A DNA stretch of 64,000 bases from Trochalopteron elliotii. Taxonomy: Eukaryota > Chordata > Aves > Passeriformes > Leiothrichidae. A model generated the notes under the pieces. The model did no database searches and was not told where the DNA came from. It saw nothing but the letters and a program-made list of their open reading frames with translations. The position numbers and the translations under genes are program-made. Below, piece after piece: positions 49,155 to 62,215 of the stretch (the stretch's first letter is position 1; each line of letters begins with the position of its first letter). The stretch lies in assembly GCA_024734555.1 (NCBI GenBank), contig JANPWX010000076.1:3933448-3997447 (forward strand), given 5' to 3'.

Positions 49155-52100
49155 TTTTTTCTATTTGTTTCACCTTACTTAATAAGGCTGCAGAATGAAA
49201 ACAAACAACAAAAAAACCCAATAGAAATGTCTAAAATGCACATATTCATTGATGGCAATACCAGACTGTGCTATTTTTTCATGCAGTCTGACTACTAGCA
49301 AAAATGGTTATTTAATTTCATCCTTTGCTGTGAAAACTCACATCTAGTTCATTACTTAAAACTGATCTGTTTGCAACTCAAACTTACCAGTTTTCTCGTT
49401 GGTCAATGTACTTAACCGTATTGAACTATTCACTGTGACTTCTACCAGCAAAGAAAGTTCTCAGATTCCTCTGCAAGCATGAGGAACACTTCCCATCTGG
49501 AGGGATCTGAATGTCTGCTGTAGCTGCCCTCCATACTGCAGAGGAGATTCATCTCACTTCATTGACTAGTCTAGTCCTGGACAGAGACAGGAGCTTTCAG
49601 GCAGGGGTTTATCTGTCTTAGATGCCATGGGTTTTAGATACCTCTCCTTATCTTATGAAATAGTCTAGAAAGATAAAATTACTGAGATTAAATCCATCGG
49701 ATGGGGAAAAGCATTCCTCAGTGGTAAATGAACACTAGCAAATCAGTGGTCCTTAAAACAAATTAATTTAAATCTCTCAAAAAATAGAATATTACAAATG
49801 TATAGACTTTCATATATTACCATAAGAGACTTCATGTCAATGTCCTATGGTGAAGGCAAAATATTTTTAGCAGATAGGTATAATTTGCAAGTATCAGCCT
49901 ACCTACAGTGTAAGAGGGCTACACAACATTGCAGCAGATACATACAGAATATAGTCTGCGAAATGCACAGGGACAGGACTGCTCAGAAACACCACTGGAG
50001 TTACTGTTGACTATAAAAAAATGGGCTCTTTCAGTCAACATTTTTACATTATAGAAGTTTAAACATAAACCTGTAGGACTGCAGGTCTGTAGGATGCTGG
50101 AAGTCTATCATGTGTTTTTTAGACATGCTAGACCTAATGTCAGCATGGATCTACTGTGTGTTTGATCACTAAAACCCCTTAAGAGTATTAGACATAATTC
50201 CACAATTTATCTAATCTGTGCTGGAGTTTAATGTAAAGCCTGTTATGTTCAAAACATCCATCTTTTTGCAGTGCTTTGCACATTAGGATGACTAATTTTA
50301 AAGTTAGCACTTCCATCTAACATGCAGTATAAGTAAGAAAGTTGAAATATGAAAGTGCACAGGTAATTTACAATGTGTTGATACTAGAATATACTGTTAG
50401 GAAAGACAGAAACCTACTTTCTGACACTTTACCCTTATTATGTTCGCAGGCACTACAAAGATTTCCTTGGTATTCTGCTTTTACCATTTAAGTTAAAGAC
50501 TAAAATCAACAAAACTATTTAGATAGCTAAATGAGCAAAAGTCATGTGCTCAAGGGGTACTCATATTTAAATATCTTGCAGATGAAACTATGCCCACAAA
50601 TACAACAGAAAATAATTTCCCTGGTTCCCTGAAGCTTAGATTTGCTTTCAAAAAATGCAATTTTTATTCCTCCTTTCAGATAATGCCTACTGCGAGTGGT
50701 ATTAACTATCTCAAGATAGTCTCATTCTCCTTAGCTCTCATTATCATTTCCCATCTTCTTCTCTGTAGAATTAAACCAGCTAAAACAAGTCACAAAACAA
50801 AATACTGTGGAAGCAAACTGCTTCTAATGCCTTTAATGGTCGTTCTCCATGCTTGCCACTTTGCTGTGAAAGCCAGCATGGTAGATGCTCCTGAAGCTGC
50901 CTGATGGGGTGTCTCTGCAGGGCTTGAACTCTTTCAGTATAGAATCAGTCTCACATAAGACTCCCACAAGTTATTTAAGAAAACAGTAGACTTTTCAAAC
51001 ATAGAGGATTCTCTTCTTTTCAAGAAAACAACGAAAGACCGAGGACTTTTTAGTCAAGGCACCATCAGTACCCCATGATAGGCTGTAATATTGGGTTAGT
51101 CATCCAGCACTAAGATATGGAAAGCTGTTCTTGAAAGTTCTAGCAAAAAAAGTGAACGATCAGTGAGCAAATGCTCTTGTGTCCATTTTTAATGGTTTTC
51201 CCAAAATCTTTTTCTTTTCATTTACATAAAAAGAATTTAATCTAACTTATTTTTCACACAGCTAATCGTCAGTTAAAAAAAAAATGCTCACGACAATTTT
51301 GAAAATATTTTGTTTGAAAGTAAGTTAACACTGGAATTCCTCGGTCTATTTAAAGTTGTCATCTTCAATTGTTCATAGTGACAGATTTCCTAATGCTCAC
51401 CAGGCACTCACGCATTTTATGTTTGTTGGAGTGTGCATCTTGTAATGTTCACTGCTTCACTGATTCAATCATTCCTATTTTTGCTACTGATTCGGAAAGG
51501 CTCACAGTATGAGGGAGAACAACAAGAGTGAGTTGGTGATGCTGATTTCATCCAAGCATTTTTTCAGGATTCATAAATATACAGAAAGCTTAATCTCACC
51601 ATTTTCTTGGAAGTGATTTAATTTTCATCATTCTCTTGTCTTGTAGAAGACTCTTCTTTATTATTGTGGAGCATTGATCCAAAAAAAAATGAAAAGAAAA
51701 AGAAATTAAAAGAATACTACAGCCTCTAAGCTCTAGATAAAGATCTGCTCAAGCTGTTCAACTGTTCAACTTTGTCTAAACAGTTCCATACCTATATTTT
51801 GCAGAGACTTCAAAGACCTCCTTTGCCTCACCCATTCAGTGAATACATAATCCCTCCTATGAAGCGAAACAATTTCATCCAAAAAAACACATGAGCTTCC
51901 AAACAGCATGAGAACTAAGTAACCATTGAGAGTGACTAACCCAAATTTCTAGTCAAGAGCTTTTCAGTCCATTTCAGTTTGTTTACCCCTGCATAAATTT
52001 CCCAAAGGAGATGTGGATCCTTTCAGAAATGTCACATGTCTGTAGACTTCTACAGCATATGGGAAGTTGGCTTTTTATTTACTGTGGGGTTTTTTTCTGA

Positions 52101-54400
52101 AAACCACAGGGGTCTACAGAGCAAAGGCTGAAAATCACTGTTCTGGTCTAAATCAGGCATATCAGAGACGTGAGTATGCACTTTGCCATTTACACTCCAG
52201 GGCCTTCCTCATCAAATGTTCACACAGGAGATGGGTTATGAGGACAAGATTGTGAATCAAATACTGAATGGGCAGGGAGGAAACTGTGGATTATGCATCA
52301 AACAGGAGGCAAGCTCCCTAAGATTTTATTTTCATTAAAAAAATCCAAAGCCTGTAATTTCATATGATTCATGATAGGAAGATTTTAACACGTTGATAGA
52401 ATCCTATTTTTCATTCAGATCTAGTTACAACCTTGTCAACACAATTTGATTTGTTGAGAACTTAGAAACTCTGGGATCTCCAGGGACAAGAAATACATGG
52501 GCTACATTGTAGTCACAATGAAATTTAAAATATTTTTGGAATTTCTTAGAACTCTCCTCTATTTAAAAAAAAAAATTATTCTACTTACAGAATTTGGGTT
52601 TTGGGGAAAAGGGACAGAAGTACAGATGAGTTTAGGAATTGCATACAAAAGTGATGGTGACTTCTAAAAAAAATGCAACTAAATAAAGACATCCAAGCCT
52701 CATCAGTGCACTTTATCAGTGCATTATTCGGGTCCTGACTTTAAACTAAAACAAATTGAGACTTTTTCTCTTAAGATGCTTATACCTATCCTTCTTTCAG
52801 CTGCAAGCATGCAACTTCTTTCTATACTGCATGCTACACACAGACATATGGGCCATATTTTGGAATGGAGCAACGAAGAAAACATTTTGCTGCTATTAAC
52901 ACAAGTCTGAAAGGAAACTATAGTGACAGCTGTGGCTGTATTACCTATCTAGAGGGCTCTCCAAAGTCTTTATTTTTCATCATTGCACATTTGGTCCTTT
53001 CAGAACTCAGGTGAAATATAAGATTATAGAGCTGTCTAACATCCCCTCACAAATCATGGAAGGTATTTTTATCTAAGTGCCTAACACAAGAGCAAGTTTC
53101 TTTCATACACATGAAACAGCACTAACACGGCCCAAATATGCTCACAGTACCAGAACAATAAACCAACAAAAGGTTAATAAATAATGCTACTAATGGAAGG
53201 TCAAATGACCTGTCACATGCACAATACATACTAATTAAATAATTTTAAAATTAAAACCAATAGACTGTGTTCTCTTATTTGAGAAAGTTTAAGTCAAAGG
53301 GCAAAAATATATCTTAAATTAAACTAGGGTGTTTAAAAAGTAAGCTTAGTATTTTCAGGAAGCTCAAACAATGTATTTTTCCCCCCATATTCTTTTAGAG
53401 CATATGTCATTAGGAGAGTTAAAGGTAAAACAGCCTTTAAGGGAGCAGGACTCAGTCAATGAGTTAAAGAGGCAAAAGAGTAGTTTGCAAACAGGAGAGC
53501 AGTTAAAAGTAAAGATTCATCAGGGATCTTACCTAATGAAGACAGAAAAGACCTTGGAGTACCTGGAGTAGCTGCTATTTGAGGTTTTCAAGGACATGCT
53601 AGTTAGTGTCAGCATTTGTCAACAATGACTGAGGTACAAATTATTCTGCTTTCTGTATGAAGCTTGCATTAATTTTTCTCCCACAGTCCCTTCCAAATCT
53701 CTTTTGGTAAGAATGCATGAATTTGGATTGGAAAATGAACTAAGAGTCTTTATGTCATAAAAAATGCTGAAAACTGTTTTTTCTGCATTTGTTCCTGCAT
53801 TGAACAAAGTGTTGGAGCACTTGAGAGATTGATTTCTCACCCACATCCCAGCAGATCTCAAGAGAAAAAGTGAGGAAACCAGTTGCAGTTCTCTGATCCC
53901 AGACCGCCACCAATGTACAAGACAGGACTTGAGTTTCTAGATTCAAGTTACGGGTTGGCATTGAGAGAGTATGCAAAGGTAGCATCACAGGTTGAAAAGT
54001 CCCCCCTCAGTGGTGGTCCTTGCACAAAATATTGCCCTTGGCATTCTCTGTCCCTGGCAGAGGGAAGAAAGAGATAGGAGAAGTAAGCCACATTACCCAC
54101 TACTTGGATCTAAACTCTTTCTATTTCTTAATGTTTATTTTAATTTATATTTACTTTAGAACTATGTCCCCATTTCTAGACTCATTTTCCCCAGGTATTT
54201 GAATATTTATGAAGCTATATAAACAAGAATATATGGAGATTGTATATTCCTTTAAACAAATGCAGTGGTGGGATTGACAGAATATTTGTGCTTTTCAGTT
54301 ACTAGCGTTTAAAATTGAAAATACAATTTTCCCAGAAGGCCCACGTGGCTTCTGAAAAACCTGCCAGTTTTATTCTTTACATTTGAGGAAAAAAATGGAG
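49155..54400. other. Non-genic stretch, nothing recognised
   Basis: No gene, RNA or nameable transposon. The frame at 50590-50904 (104 codons, plus) has one hydrophobic segment but no motif or neighbouring exon. Poly-A tracts occur at about 51276-51286, 51679-51690 and 52564-52575. Confidence 0.55.
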
Positions 54401-54401
54401 C

Positions 54402-54452
54402 AAGAAAGAAAGAGAGAAAGAGAGAAAGAGAGAAAGAGAGAAAGGGAGAAAA
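54402..54452 (+). repeat. Purine tract, (GAAA)/(GAGA) repeats
   Basis: About 50 bases contain only A and G in AAAGAGAG-type units. The opposite strand is pure pyrimidine, so the minus-strand frame reads as Ser-Leu/Phe repeats. Such tracts can form triplex DNA and vary in length. Confidence 0.95.
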
Positions 54453-57400
54453 GCAAGATGCAGCGGAAAATGCACCAGGTTCTTTGTGAGGCTGCAGTTA
54501 TTAGTTGCCCTTTGCCAAGCACTTCTGCTGCTGCTGTTTGAGAGGCAGAGCCTGCACTGTGTAACAAGTCACCGTGTACACAGTTACAACAATCGCCATC
54601 AGTGTCAGGCTTTTTAAAATGACAGCCTCACGCCTCCTTTCATGCCATCCTTGTTAGGAACAATCCGGTGGTACAGCACTGCACGGAACAGCTTATGTGC
54701 ATGGCAACAACTCTATGATTTCAGTTCTTTTTTCCCTTTGTGTCATGTCGTTAAATATCTACAGCTTCCCTGCAACTTACCTTCCAGTTCTCTATAGCAC
54801 CAGGTACAGAGTTCTGCTGCTATTTAATTCTCAGGGTTGCTGCTGGCAGAAATTAAAGGACACAAATCATGCTCACTCTTGAGCTGCTAATTCAGTGCTG
54901 ATACAATGCTAACAACAGGGTGAGTTCCCCTGTAGTTAGGACTCAGGAATTTTTGCACTGTGCTACCACTTAGTCTTTTCCTAATAACAGTGCTGAAAAT
55001 TTGGCATGAGATTTGTCATGCAGATGCAGCCACAGAGACCTTGCTTTTGTGCTTCATTATTGCTATTGTCCTTAATTCAAAAATAATTCGTTCTAGATTA
55101 AACATCAATGTTTTATTCTTTGACTATGGAAACAATGAGATGACAATCCAAGACTAATCAGATTTTCGGTAGCAATAACTGAAATGGTTTATTCAGCATG
55201 CATACATTTTAAAAGACAGTTTCGTAACTGCATTTTACTAGAGGGCAGTAAAACCTTCTGCGTTGCTGAGCAAATCCTGTGTCCAAATCTTCATTTACAT
55301 CCCTGTGTGGGCTGTTACACTGCAAACTTGGATCTGAGCGCATTTTCCTCCCACCTTCTTCTTCTTGCAGCCATTTAAGTTTATTTGGAGAATAACAGTA
55401 GATCTACATTAAGCTAGAAGCACTATGGCTACTTCTGGGCATCCTCTGTTTTCTTGCAGTCTTAGTTAATCTATGTACATGAATGCACTTAGTTTTGTCT
55501 TTTGGTGGATTATTTTGGTTCTGAGCATCTTTGCATTGAAACACCATTCAAACAAGTTCAATTTGTTTATGAAAGCAAAAATATCCAAATATCATATATG
55601 ATGGACAGGCATCAGTTCTTTTTTCTTCCACCATATCATGTAGCTAAAGAAATGGGGAAGTTCCTTTTCACACAGGTATCTTACCTCTATTTGCATTTTT
55701 CTTCTAAACTAATGGGCAGTTGTATTCAAATACAGATTTTCTGATTAAGTGACTCGTAATATGCTCCCCACATGAATGAGACGTCCTAAGTCATGCATGA
55801 CAATCTTCTATTGTTAGGGTATTTTTCCCATTATGCAATACCAATGTTGAAATTCCAATGTAGCTATACTAATTAGCAGAAAAATAAAACAGTTTTATTA
55901 TCAAGAAAGATGGATTTTGGAAGCAGTTGGTTACTTAGCAACAGCTTCAGGTATTAAAACTTCTTTTACTAACAAGCATAAAAAAGAGGATACTGCTTAC
56001 TACAGTACATTAGATCAGCATGCTTTGTGTAAAGGATTTTAACAGTCAAGAGATGTGACTGTGTTTAAGATTCCTTTTTCCAGTCACTAGTTCATTGTCA
56101 GCAGCAGCTACAGAGCAGCTTTATGTGCATTCAGAGACAGCCAGGAAATTAGTTCTGCATGACTGACTCAGCACTGTAGCATTGAGATCCACTCTCACCC
56201 GTTTTCTTAAATAATTGTTTATTTCTTGGGTGATAACAATGTTAACTATCACAATTCTAGACCAAAAAGCTCAGATGCTTTATTTGCATTAAAGGTAAAA
56301 AAGTATTTGCGCTAGTAAAGTGAATTCCTTGCTTATTTCTGGCATTTCAAGACTTTTTTTGCAATTATTATTGAAAGTTCAGAATGATGTCTGATAGCTT
56401 ATTTAGTGTTTTCTTTGATGCTAAATGGAACTGAGAACCAAAATGCCAGCAAAGTAAAATCAAATGAAACTAAAAGTGCCTTATCAAAGTGAGAAATCTA
56501 AAATTAAATAAAATCTTTGAATCATAAAAGAGGATCTATCAGACTTTTCAAGACAGAAAATCAACTTAGTTCTTTTTAAGACCTATATGCAGTGAGAATT
56601 AAGATGATTCAAGATAAAGCAAACACTTAGGGTTCAGATGATAGATATTCAGTTGTTTCTTTCTGAGTTGCCTTTTGCCCCAAGCAGCTTGGGATTCTCC
56701 AGCCCTGGGCATTTAGACATCTGCCCAAAGATGAGCACTGAAAGTCCCAAGAAGGAGTTTGGCAAATTTGAACAGGCCCTGGGGAGGCATTTTGCTGCCC
56801 TGCAAATGCAATATGAAACAGACTGGTCTCTAAGAAAGCAGTAAGAACAGAGTGCATCCAGCATATTGCCTCTCTACCCAGATGAATTTATGAAGACACA
56901 TGATGTACTCAGCATTCATAGTATTGAGGCCTTCCCTGAAAACATGAACTATAACCTTGATCCTTGAGGACTATCAGGGTTCACACATAACTTTCAAATT
57001 ATATCCAGAAGAAACTGTTCATTTCCCACTACCAGGAAGTAGAGGCTTGCAAAGTTTATGAAATTCCAGAGCTAAGCAGCAACTGAGTGGTTTCTCAGCA
57101 ACACCATTTTAGACTTTGGCAATACATTCTCTCTAAGGCCTCCTGAAAGGGTCTGAACCCTTTTATTGGATCCTAATAATTTCTGCTTTCTTTCTAGTTA
57201 TGAAGTTAATCTGAAAATACTGTCTGTCAGTGTTTAGTGTTGCTCTTGTCTTAAAATGGAGAGCTCTTCAACCAGAGGTTTGCTTTCTATTATAGGTTTC
57301 CACAATGTGTTAGTGGATAGGGCTAAAGGACCACTAAAAGCAGTGTGTTTTCCAGTAAATCTCACAATTGCTAATACAGTTTGGCTTCAGACACAGGCAG

Positions 57401-58450
57401 AATATTTTTCAATTTGTTTCTCAGCTAAACCAAAAAGTCAGCTCTTATTTATGGATTTATCTATTCAGTTGGGTACATTTGTTTCCTGTAGCAACGTGCA
57501 CTGTTTATTATTAGAGAATGAAAGAATATTGCTTTCTGTTGTGATAATTTTGCATTTTCTTTGATGTCTGATAAGAGATTTTTTTCTTATTAACCTCTGG
57601 GACAGCAAGACAGTTTCATGCTGTCAGTAAAATACTGACAAGGCTGAGCTCAGAGTTTCCTTTTTTGTATCCTGTTTAGAAAAAAAAAGCAAAATAAAAT
57701 AAATCTCTGACCCATAAATATAGATTTCAGGAAACAGAAAACATTTAATATTGGTTATATCCAGGGAAGAAAGATAATGGCACATTAATTTGTTTTATTA
57801 ATACCTTTTCCTAGTATAAGTAGCTGAGTAACTTCAGTTTGCAGTCTTGAATGGGTTACTAAGGAATTTCCAAGTGATGGAATAAAAGTGATATGTGAAA
57901 GATAAAGAAATGTTTTAATGTAAGAAAGATGTGTTATGTGAGAAGAGTGAAGATATCAGCTTGAAATTGATATCATTCTGTCCAATCCAAAAAGTCTCCT
58001 CTGAAATGTGTCTGCAATGTGTCTTCGTTCATCAAGGACAACATGGCATTACAACCAATGTGACCACCCTCACAGTTATTGCAGGTAAATGTACCTGTCC
58101 AGGAGCATGTCAATAAAAAGGCAGATGGAGTAATAAAAACTTTGTCAGATCATCATATTAAACATCAAAGCCAAAACCTGTTGGCTATTCATGGTTCATT
58201 AAGGTCATGCACGTTATATAATTCCCCTGATGCTGACATCCTTTGAAAGTGTTAAAAAAACAAAAAAAAACCTGACATAAAATACAGCTGATTGTGAACA
58301 GTGATGCATACATCCCAGAGCCATCATTTCAATTTGGAAGAAAAATAGAAGTTGTTCATGAGTTTTATCACCAATCGGTAAGACACCACATTTAAATAAA
58401 TTAAATTCTTAACTAAGCAGCCCAGTGTAAAATCAAATTAATGAGTCAGT
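54453..58450. other. Non-genic stretch
   Basis: No supported gene. The frame at 57256-57564 (102 codons, plus) is unrecognised. Around 56640-56860, four short frames overlap on both strands with no domain. The part at about 54560-54790 is non-repetitive with more even composition than its flanks and may be a conserved non-coding element, by appearance only. Confidence 0.5.
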
Positions 58451-58454
58451 AATG

Positions 58455-59004
58455 TGTTCTGAAGAAAGAAAGGTCAACAATATCCTCAGCTGCATTAGGA
58501 AGAACATTGCCAGCAATCCTTTAACTCTGCTCAGCACCTCCCTCACGTCTGGAGTAACAGGCCCAGTTCTGGAGTTCCTGGTACAAGAGAGGTACATATG
58601 CAATAAAGCAAATCTAGTGAAGGGTCATGGAGATGATCAAGGATTGGAACAGCTGATGTATGAGTGGATACTCAAGGAGCTGGGACTGCTCAGCCTTCAG
58701 AAGAAAAGTCTTAAGGAGGATCTCATCAAATAAATACCTGATTGGGAAGAAGTGAAAACAAGAGAACCAGAATCTTTTCTGTGGTACTCGGTGACAGAAC
58801 AAGGGGCACTGGGCACAAGCTGAAATTCAAGAAATTAATCTTAATTTTTTTCTTAGAAGATCATTGAATTCTAGAATAGATTTTCCCAGAGAGGTTGTGG
58901 GGTCTCCATTCTTGAAGATATTCAGAACAACTGAATACAAACAGAACAATCTTGTCCTAGCTGACTCTGGCTGCAAGTGGAGTGGTTGGACTAGGTGATT
59001 GACC
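58455..59004 (+). mobile_element. CR1 LINE 3' region, first of three in a row
   Basis: Landmarks are 'tcctcagctgcattaggaag' (CR1 'cctgggctgcattaggaag'), 'aacattgccagca', 'ccagttctggagttcctgg', 'aagagaggtacatatg', 'gagctgggactgctcagcct', 'tggtactcggtgacagaac', 'gagaggttgtggggtctcca' and 'gtggttggactaggtgat'. It covers the end of ORF2 and the 3' region but stops about 40-50 bp before the expected terminal tail, where the next CR1 begins. Several stops disrupt the remaining ORF2. Confidence 0.92.
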
Positions 59005-59580
59005 TATTATTTGATGAGGATGGTCACCTCACAAATAGGGACACAGACAAGGCAGAGGTGTTTAATGCTTTCTCCTCTTCACTCTTCATCACCAGTGATG
59101 GGCTATGGGGGTCCCAGAGACCTGAGCTGGGGAACAATGTCTGTGAGAATGATGAAATCCCAGTCAATCCTGAACCTTTTCAGGAACTACTACTCTAGGT
59201 GTATCTCTATGAGTCTATGGTGCCCCATAGGATTCACCTCAGAAGACACAAAGCTCCGGTTTATGTCATCCCAAGGCCTCTCAATGATTTTTGAACAGTC
59301 TTGGGAATCTGAAAAGGTCCTAGTTGAGGGAATAGGTTGAAGTTGTGTCATGGAAGGTTGAGGTTAAATATCAGGAAAACATTCTACACCCAGAGGCTGG
59401 GCACTGAACAGGCTCCCCAGAGAAATAGTCATGGCATCAGATTTGCCTGAGTTCAATAGTGTTTGGACAATACTTAGTCACATGGTGTGATTCTTGGGGC
59501 TGTCCTGTGCAGACCCAGGAGTTGAGCTGGCTGATCCTTGTGCATCCCTTCTAACTCAGGATATTCTGTGATTCTGTGAT
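59005..59580 (+). mobile_element. CR1 LINE copy with internal deletion, second of three
   Basis: The 5' part encodes a readable CR1 ORF2 linker: the frame 58995-59198 includes GHLTNRDTDKAEVFNAFSSS and then PEPFQELLL. It is followed in another frame by IFEQSWESEKV (about 59287-59319), which precedes the RT core in intact CR1. At about 59330-59350 the sequence jumps directly to 3' sequence ('ggttaaatatcaggaaaac', 'ggcactgaacaggctcccca', 'cagatttgcctgagttcaa') and ends with two ATTCTGTGAT units at 59580. The whole RT catalytic core is therefore missing. It shares its 3' subfamily with the reversed copy at 38356-38665. Confidence 0.9.
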
Positions 59581-59581
59581 C

Positions 59582-59922
59582 TCCAGAAATGCTGCAGGGT
59601 TCATTGGAGACAGGCTTTTAGTCAGGGACTGCTACAATAAGACAAAGGGTAATAGTTCTAAACCAAAACAGGGTAGATTCAGACAAGATAGAAGGAAGAA
59701 TTTTCTTATGATGAGGGTTGTGCAACACCAGAACAGACTGATCAGAGGGGTGGTAGATGCCCCATCCCCAGAATACCCAAAGTTATGTTTGGATGGGGTT
59801 CTGAGCAACACAGTGTAGTTGAAGATGTCCCTGCTCACTGCAAGATCATTGGATTGGATGGCCTTTAAATGTTCTTTCCAAACAAAACTATTGTATAATT
59901 TTATGATTCTATGATTCTGTGA
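59582..59922 (+). mobile_element. CR1 LINE 3' end, third of three
   Basis: Landmarks are 'gaaggaagaattttcttatg', 'gagggttgtgcaacaccaga', 'gtggtagatgccccatcccc', 'ggatggggttctgagcaaca', 'gaagatgtccctgctcactg' and 'ggatggcctttaaatgttc', ending with TATGATTCTATGATTCTGTG at 59922. This 3' end differs from the two copies before it, so it represents a third CR1 subfamily or insertion. It lies on the same strand, directly abutting the previous tail. Confidence 0.92.
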
Positions 59923-60970
59923 AAAGGGAAGATCAGTTTGAGGTTGTACCTAGAATTCATCATCAATTTAAAAGTTACTAACTGACAGAAACACACATGC
60001 AAATGATATAAACACATGACTGATGTCACTGAAACACTAATTTTACTAACCCAAGGAGTTGTTCTTCCATACAGGAATTACAGGAGTTTATTGTCTCGCT
60101 GATATTTAAACCTTAGTCTTCCTGTTTTAATTTATATAAACAGAATAATTATTAAAATATTTTATATTATTTTATATATAAAAATACAGAGTGATTATAC
60201 CTTCTAGTTCTATTTAGTTCTGAACTGATGTTGCAACATTCAGGGTGATATGAGGTTGCATGTGTACATACCATTATAAACAAGTGTAGTAATTCATAGC
60301 ATTATTCTTAATGCTTAAAAGCATTATTTAAATATCAGTACTTATTTTGCAGTGTGTGGGGGATGCAAGTTGCCTCTTCCTACTCAGAAACAGGAAGTTT
60401 TCTAACGGCATACAGAATAAAACCTCAGGCAGAGGAAGGTATCCTCTCAGGATGCTTGGTCTAGAGGGGGTGAGCAAAAGAAGCCTTTCAGAAAGCAAGA
60501 AGAAAAGCAAAGAGTTAGCAGAATTTCACAGTTTTATCCAGCAAATCCAGCTGTGCAGTAAGGGTTGCAGTAACAACATAGTAACCTGATTTTAGCCTCG
60601 GTCCAGACCATGAATCAAAAGTATAGAAGCCTATAAAGAGGTATATAGATATTTGACAGTATGAAAACTTATGGGAAGACACAAGTTACTCAAAGATTAA
60701 CACTCAGACCACTTATTTCTGGGGGTGCAGGGCTATAATGGACATCTAAGGATCCAAAACTCAGGCTTACCAGCTATCATGAGAACAACTACTGTGCAAA
60801 TCATTAGTCAAGCAACAATAGTGGATCAAATGGGAGGAAACAGGATTTGTAGTATCTCAGAGTGTGGGCCAGATGGGAAGCTGAATGAATTCAAGTCCAG
60901 GGAAAAAACCCAAGCAGGTTGACTACACTGCAAATAATGGTAGACAATGATCCTGAAATGTTTTTGAAAC
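59923..60970. other. Non-genic spacer
   Basis: No gene or repeat recognised. An AT-only tract occurs at about 60145-60185. Confidence 0.55.
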
Positions 60971-60971
60971 A

Positions 60972-62215
60972 TAAAATGCTTTGGGTTGCAAGGGATCTCT
61001 CTAAGTCATTTTGTCTACATGCTTCTTAAAGCAGGATCATGAACAAAGTTAGGTCAGGCAGTTCAGGGCCCCATCGAGTCAAGCTTTGAATATCTCCAAG
61101 GATGGAGTTCTCACAGCCTCTCTGTGAAAACTGCTCTAATGCTTAATCACCCTCACTATGATTTTTGACTTTTTTCTTTACGAATCCTACTGGAAGGTTT
61201 TTTGCTGCAATTTGTGTCTGTTACCTCTTGTTCTTTCACTGTGAATGGTTGTCAGAAATCTGGTTATGTCTTTTCTATAAACCCCTTTAACTTTTAGTAG
61301 ACTGTAATTAGATTTCCTTGATCTTCTCTCCTCCAACCTGAAAAACTCCTATTCAGTTTTCTTCACTTCCTGCATCATATGCTCCATTTCCTAATTATCT
61401 TCTTGACCAAATATTGGACTTTCTGAAGCTCGTCAATCTCTCTTTTGTATAGGAAGGAACAATACTGGGCAGAGTATCATTTATATGGCCTGAAAGTGTC
61501 AAAGAGAAAGGAATAATTGACTCACTGATTCTACTGCTATTAACACAGTATGCAGTTAGCTTTCATGGATGCAGGTGTTTTGTCCACCAGGGCCGCACAA
61601 TCCTTTTCTGCAGTCCATCTTCCTGGCTGGCAGGCTGTAATGTTCCAGGAGTTTATTCCATCTCAGATAGCAGGACTTTTGTCTCTCCTGAATTACTGAG
61701 TTTCTGTTGGACTCTGTCTCTAGCATGTCAAGGTTTCTGAGAAGGAAACCCTGCCATCCAGTGCATCAAGCAGTCCTTCCATTCTGCAGTCTCACATGAA
61801 CCTCATGATGAAATGTCCCCTAAGCAGACTGGGTTAAGTTGTTAAGTAGCATCAACTTCAGTATTACCCAAGAAACACCATTCATAATTGGTTGCCAGTA
61901 AGGTTTCAAACCATTAACTTTAATGGTACAGCACATTCTTCCTATTTATAATTTACTCATCTAGTACATATCTCCCCAGCTTGGATACAGTGATGCCATG
62001 GGCAACATTGTCAAAGCCTAGACACTACTAAAGCAAATATCATTCAATGATCTCCCTAGTGCCAGCATCTACTCAGAGAGGACACAATCATTGGTACAGG
62101 AGTGTGCCCTTACTAGACCAATGCTAATTGTTCCAGATGACCTTCTTCACCTTTATCTCTCTTGAACTGGCTTCTGAGAGAATTTGTTTCATAATGTCCC
62201 AGAAACTGAGGGTAG
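60972..62215 (-). mobile_element. Long CR1 LINE copy (about 1.24 kb), decayed
   Basis: The plus strand follows a reversed CR1 over its whole length: 'gggttgcaagggatctct', 'gaatatctccaaggatgga', 'cacagcctctctgtg', 'accctcactatga', 'tacctcttgttctttcactg', 'cttctctcctccaacctgaa', 'ttggactttctgaagctc', 'ttgtccaccagggccgcaca', 'cttttctgcagtccatctt', 'aacattgtcaaagcctag', 'agaccaatgctaattgttcc', 'gatgaccttcttcacctt' and 'atgtcccagaaactgagg'. This spans from the 3' region back into the RT-coding part. Divergence is greater than in the 34.5 kb and 38.4 kb copies, so it is older. Similarity fades after about 62215, although faint CR1-like text may continue to about 62480. Confidence 0.85.

Noticed and set aside
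48762..49298. 178-codon plus-strand frame and the 133-codon minus-strand frame overlapping it
   Set aside because: Both fall mostly in the solo LTR at 48106-49154, and the plus-strand frame runs past its edge into flanking DNA. No domain, and the LTR explains the GC-rich open stretch.
56638..56864. Overlapping 68-76 codon frames on both strands as an exon
   Set aside because: Three or more phases are open at once, no homologous motif is seen, and the splice context is poor.
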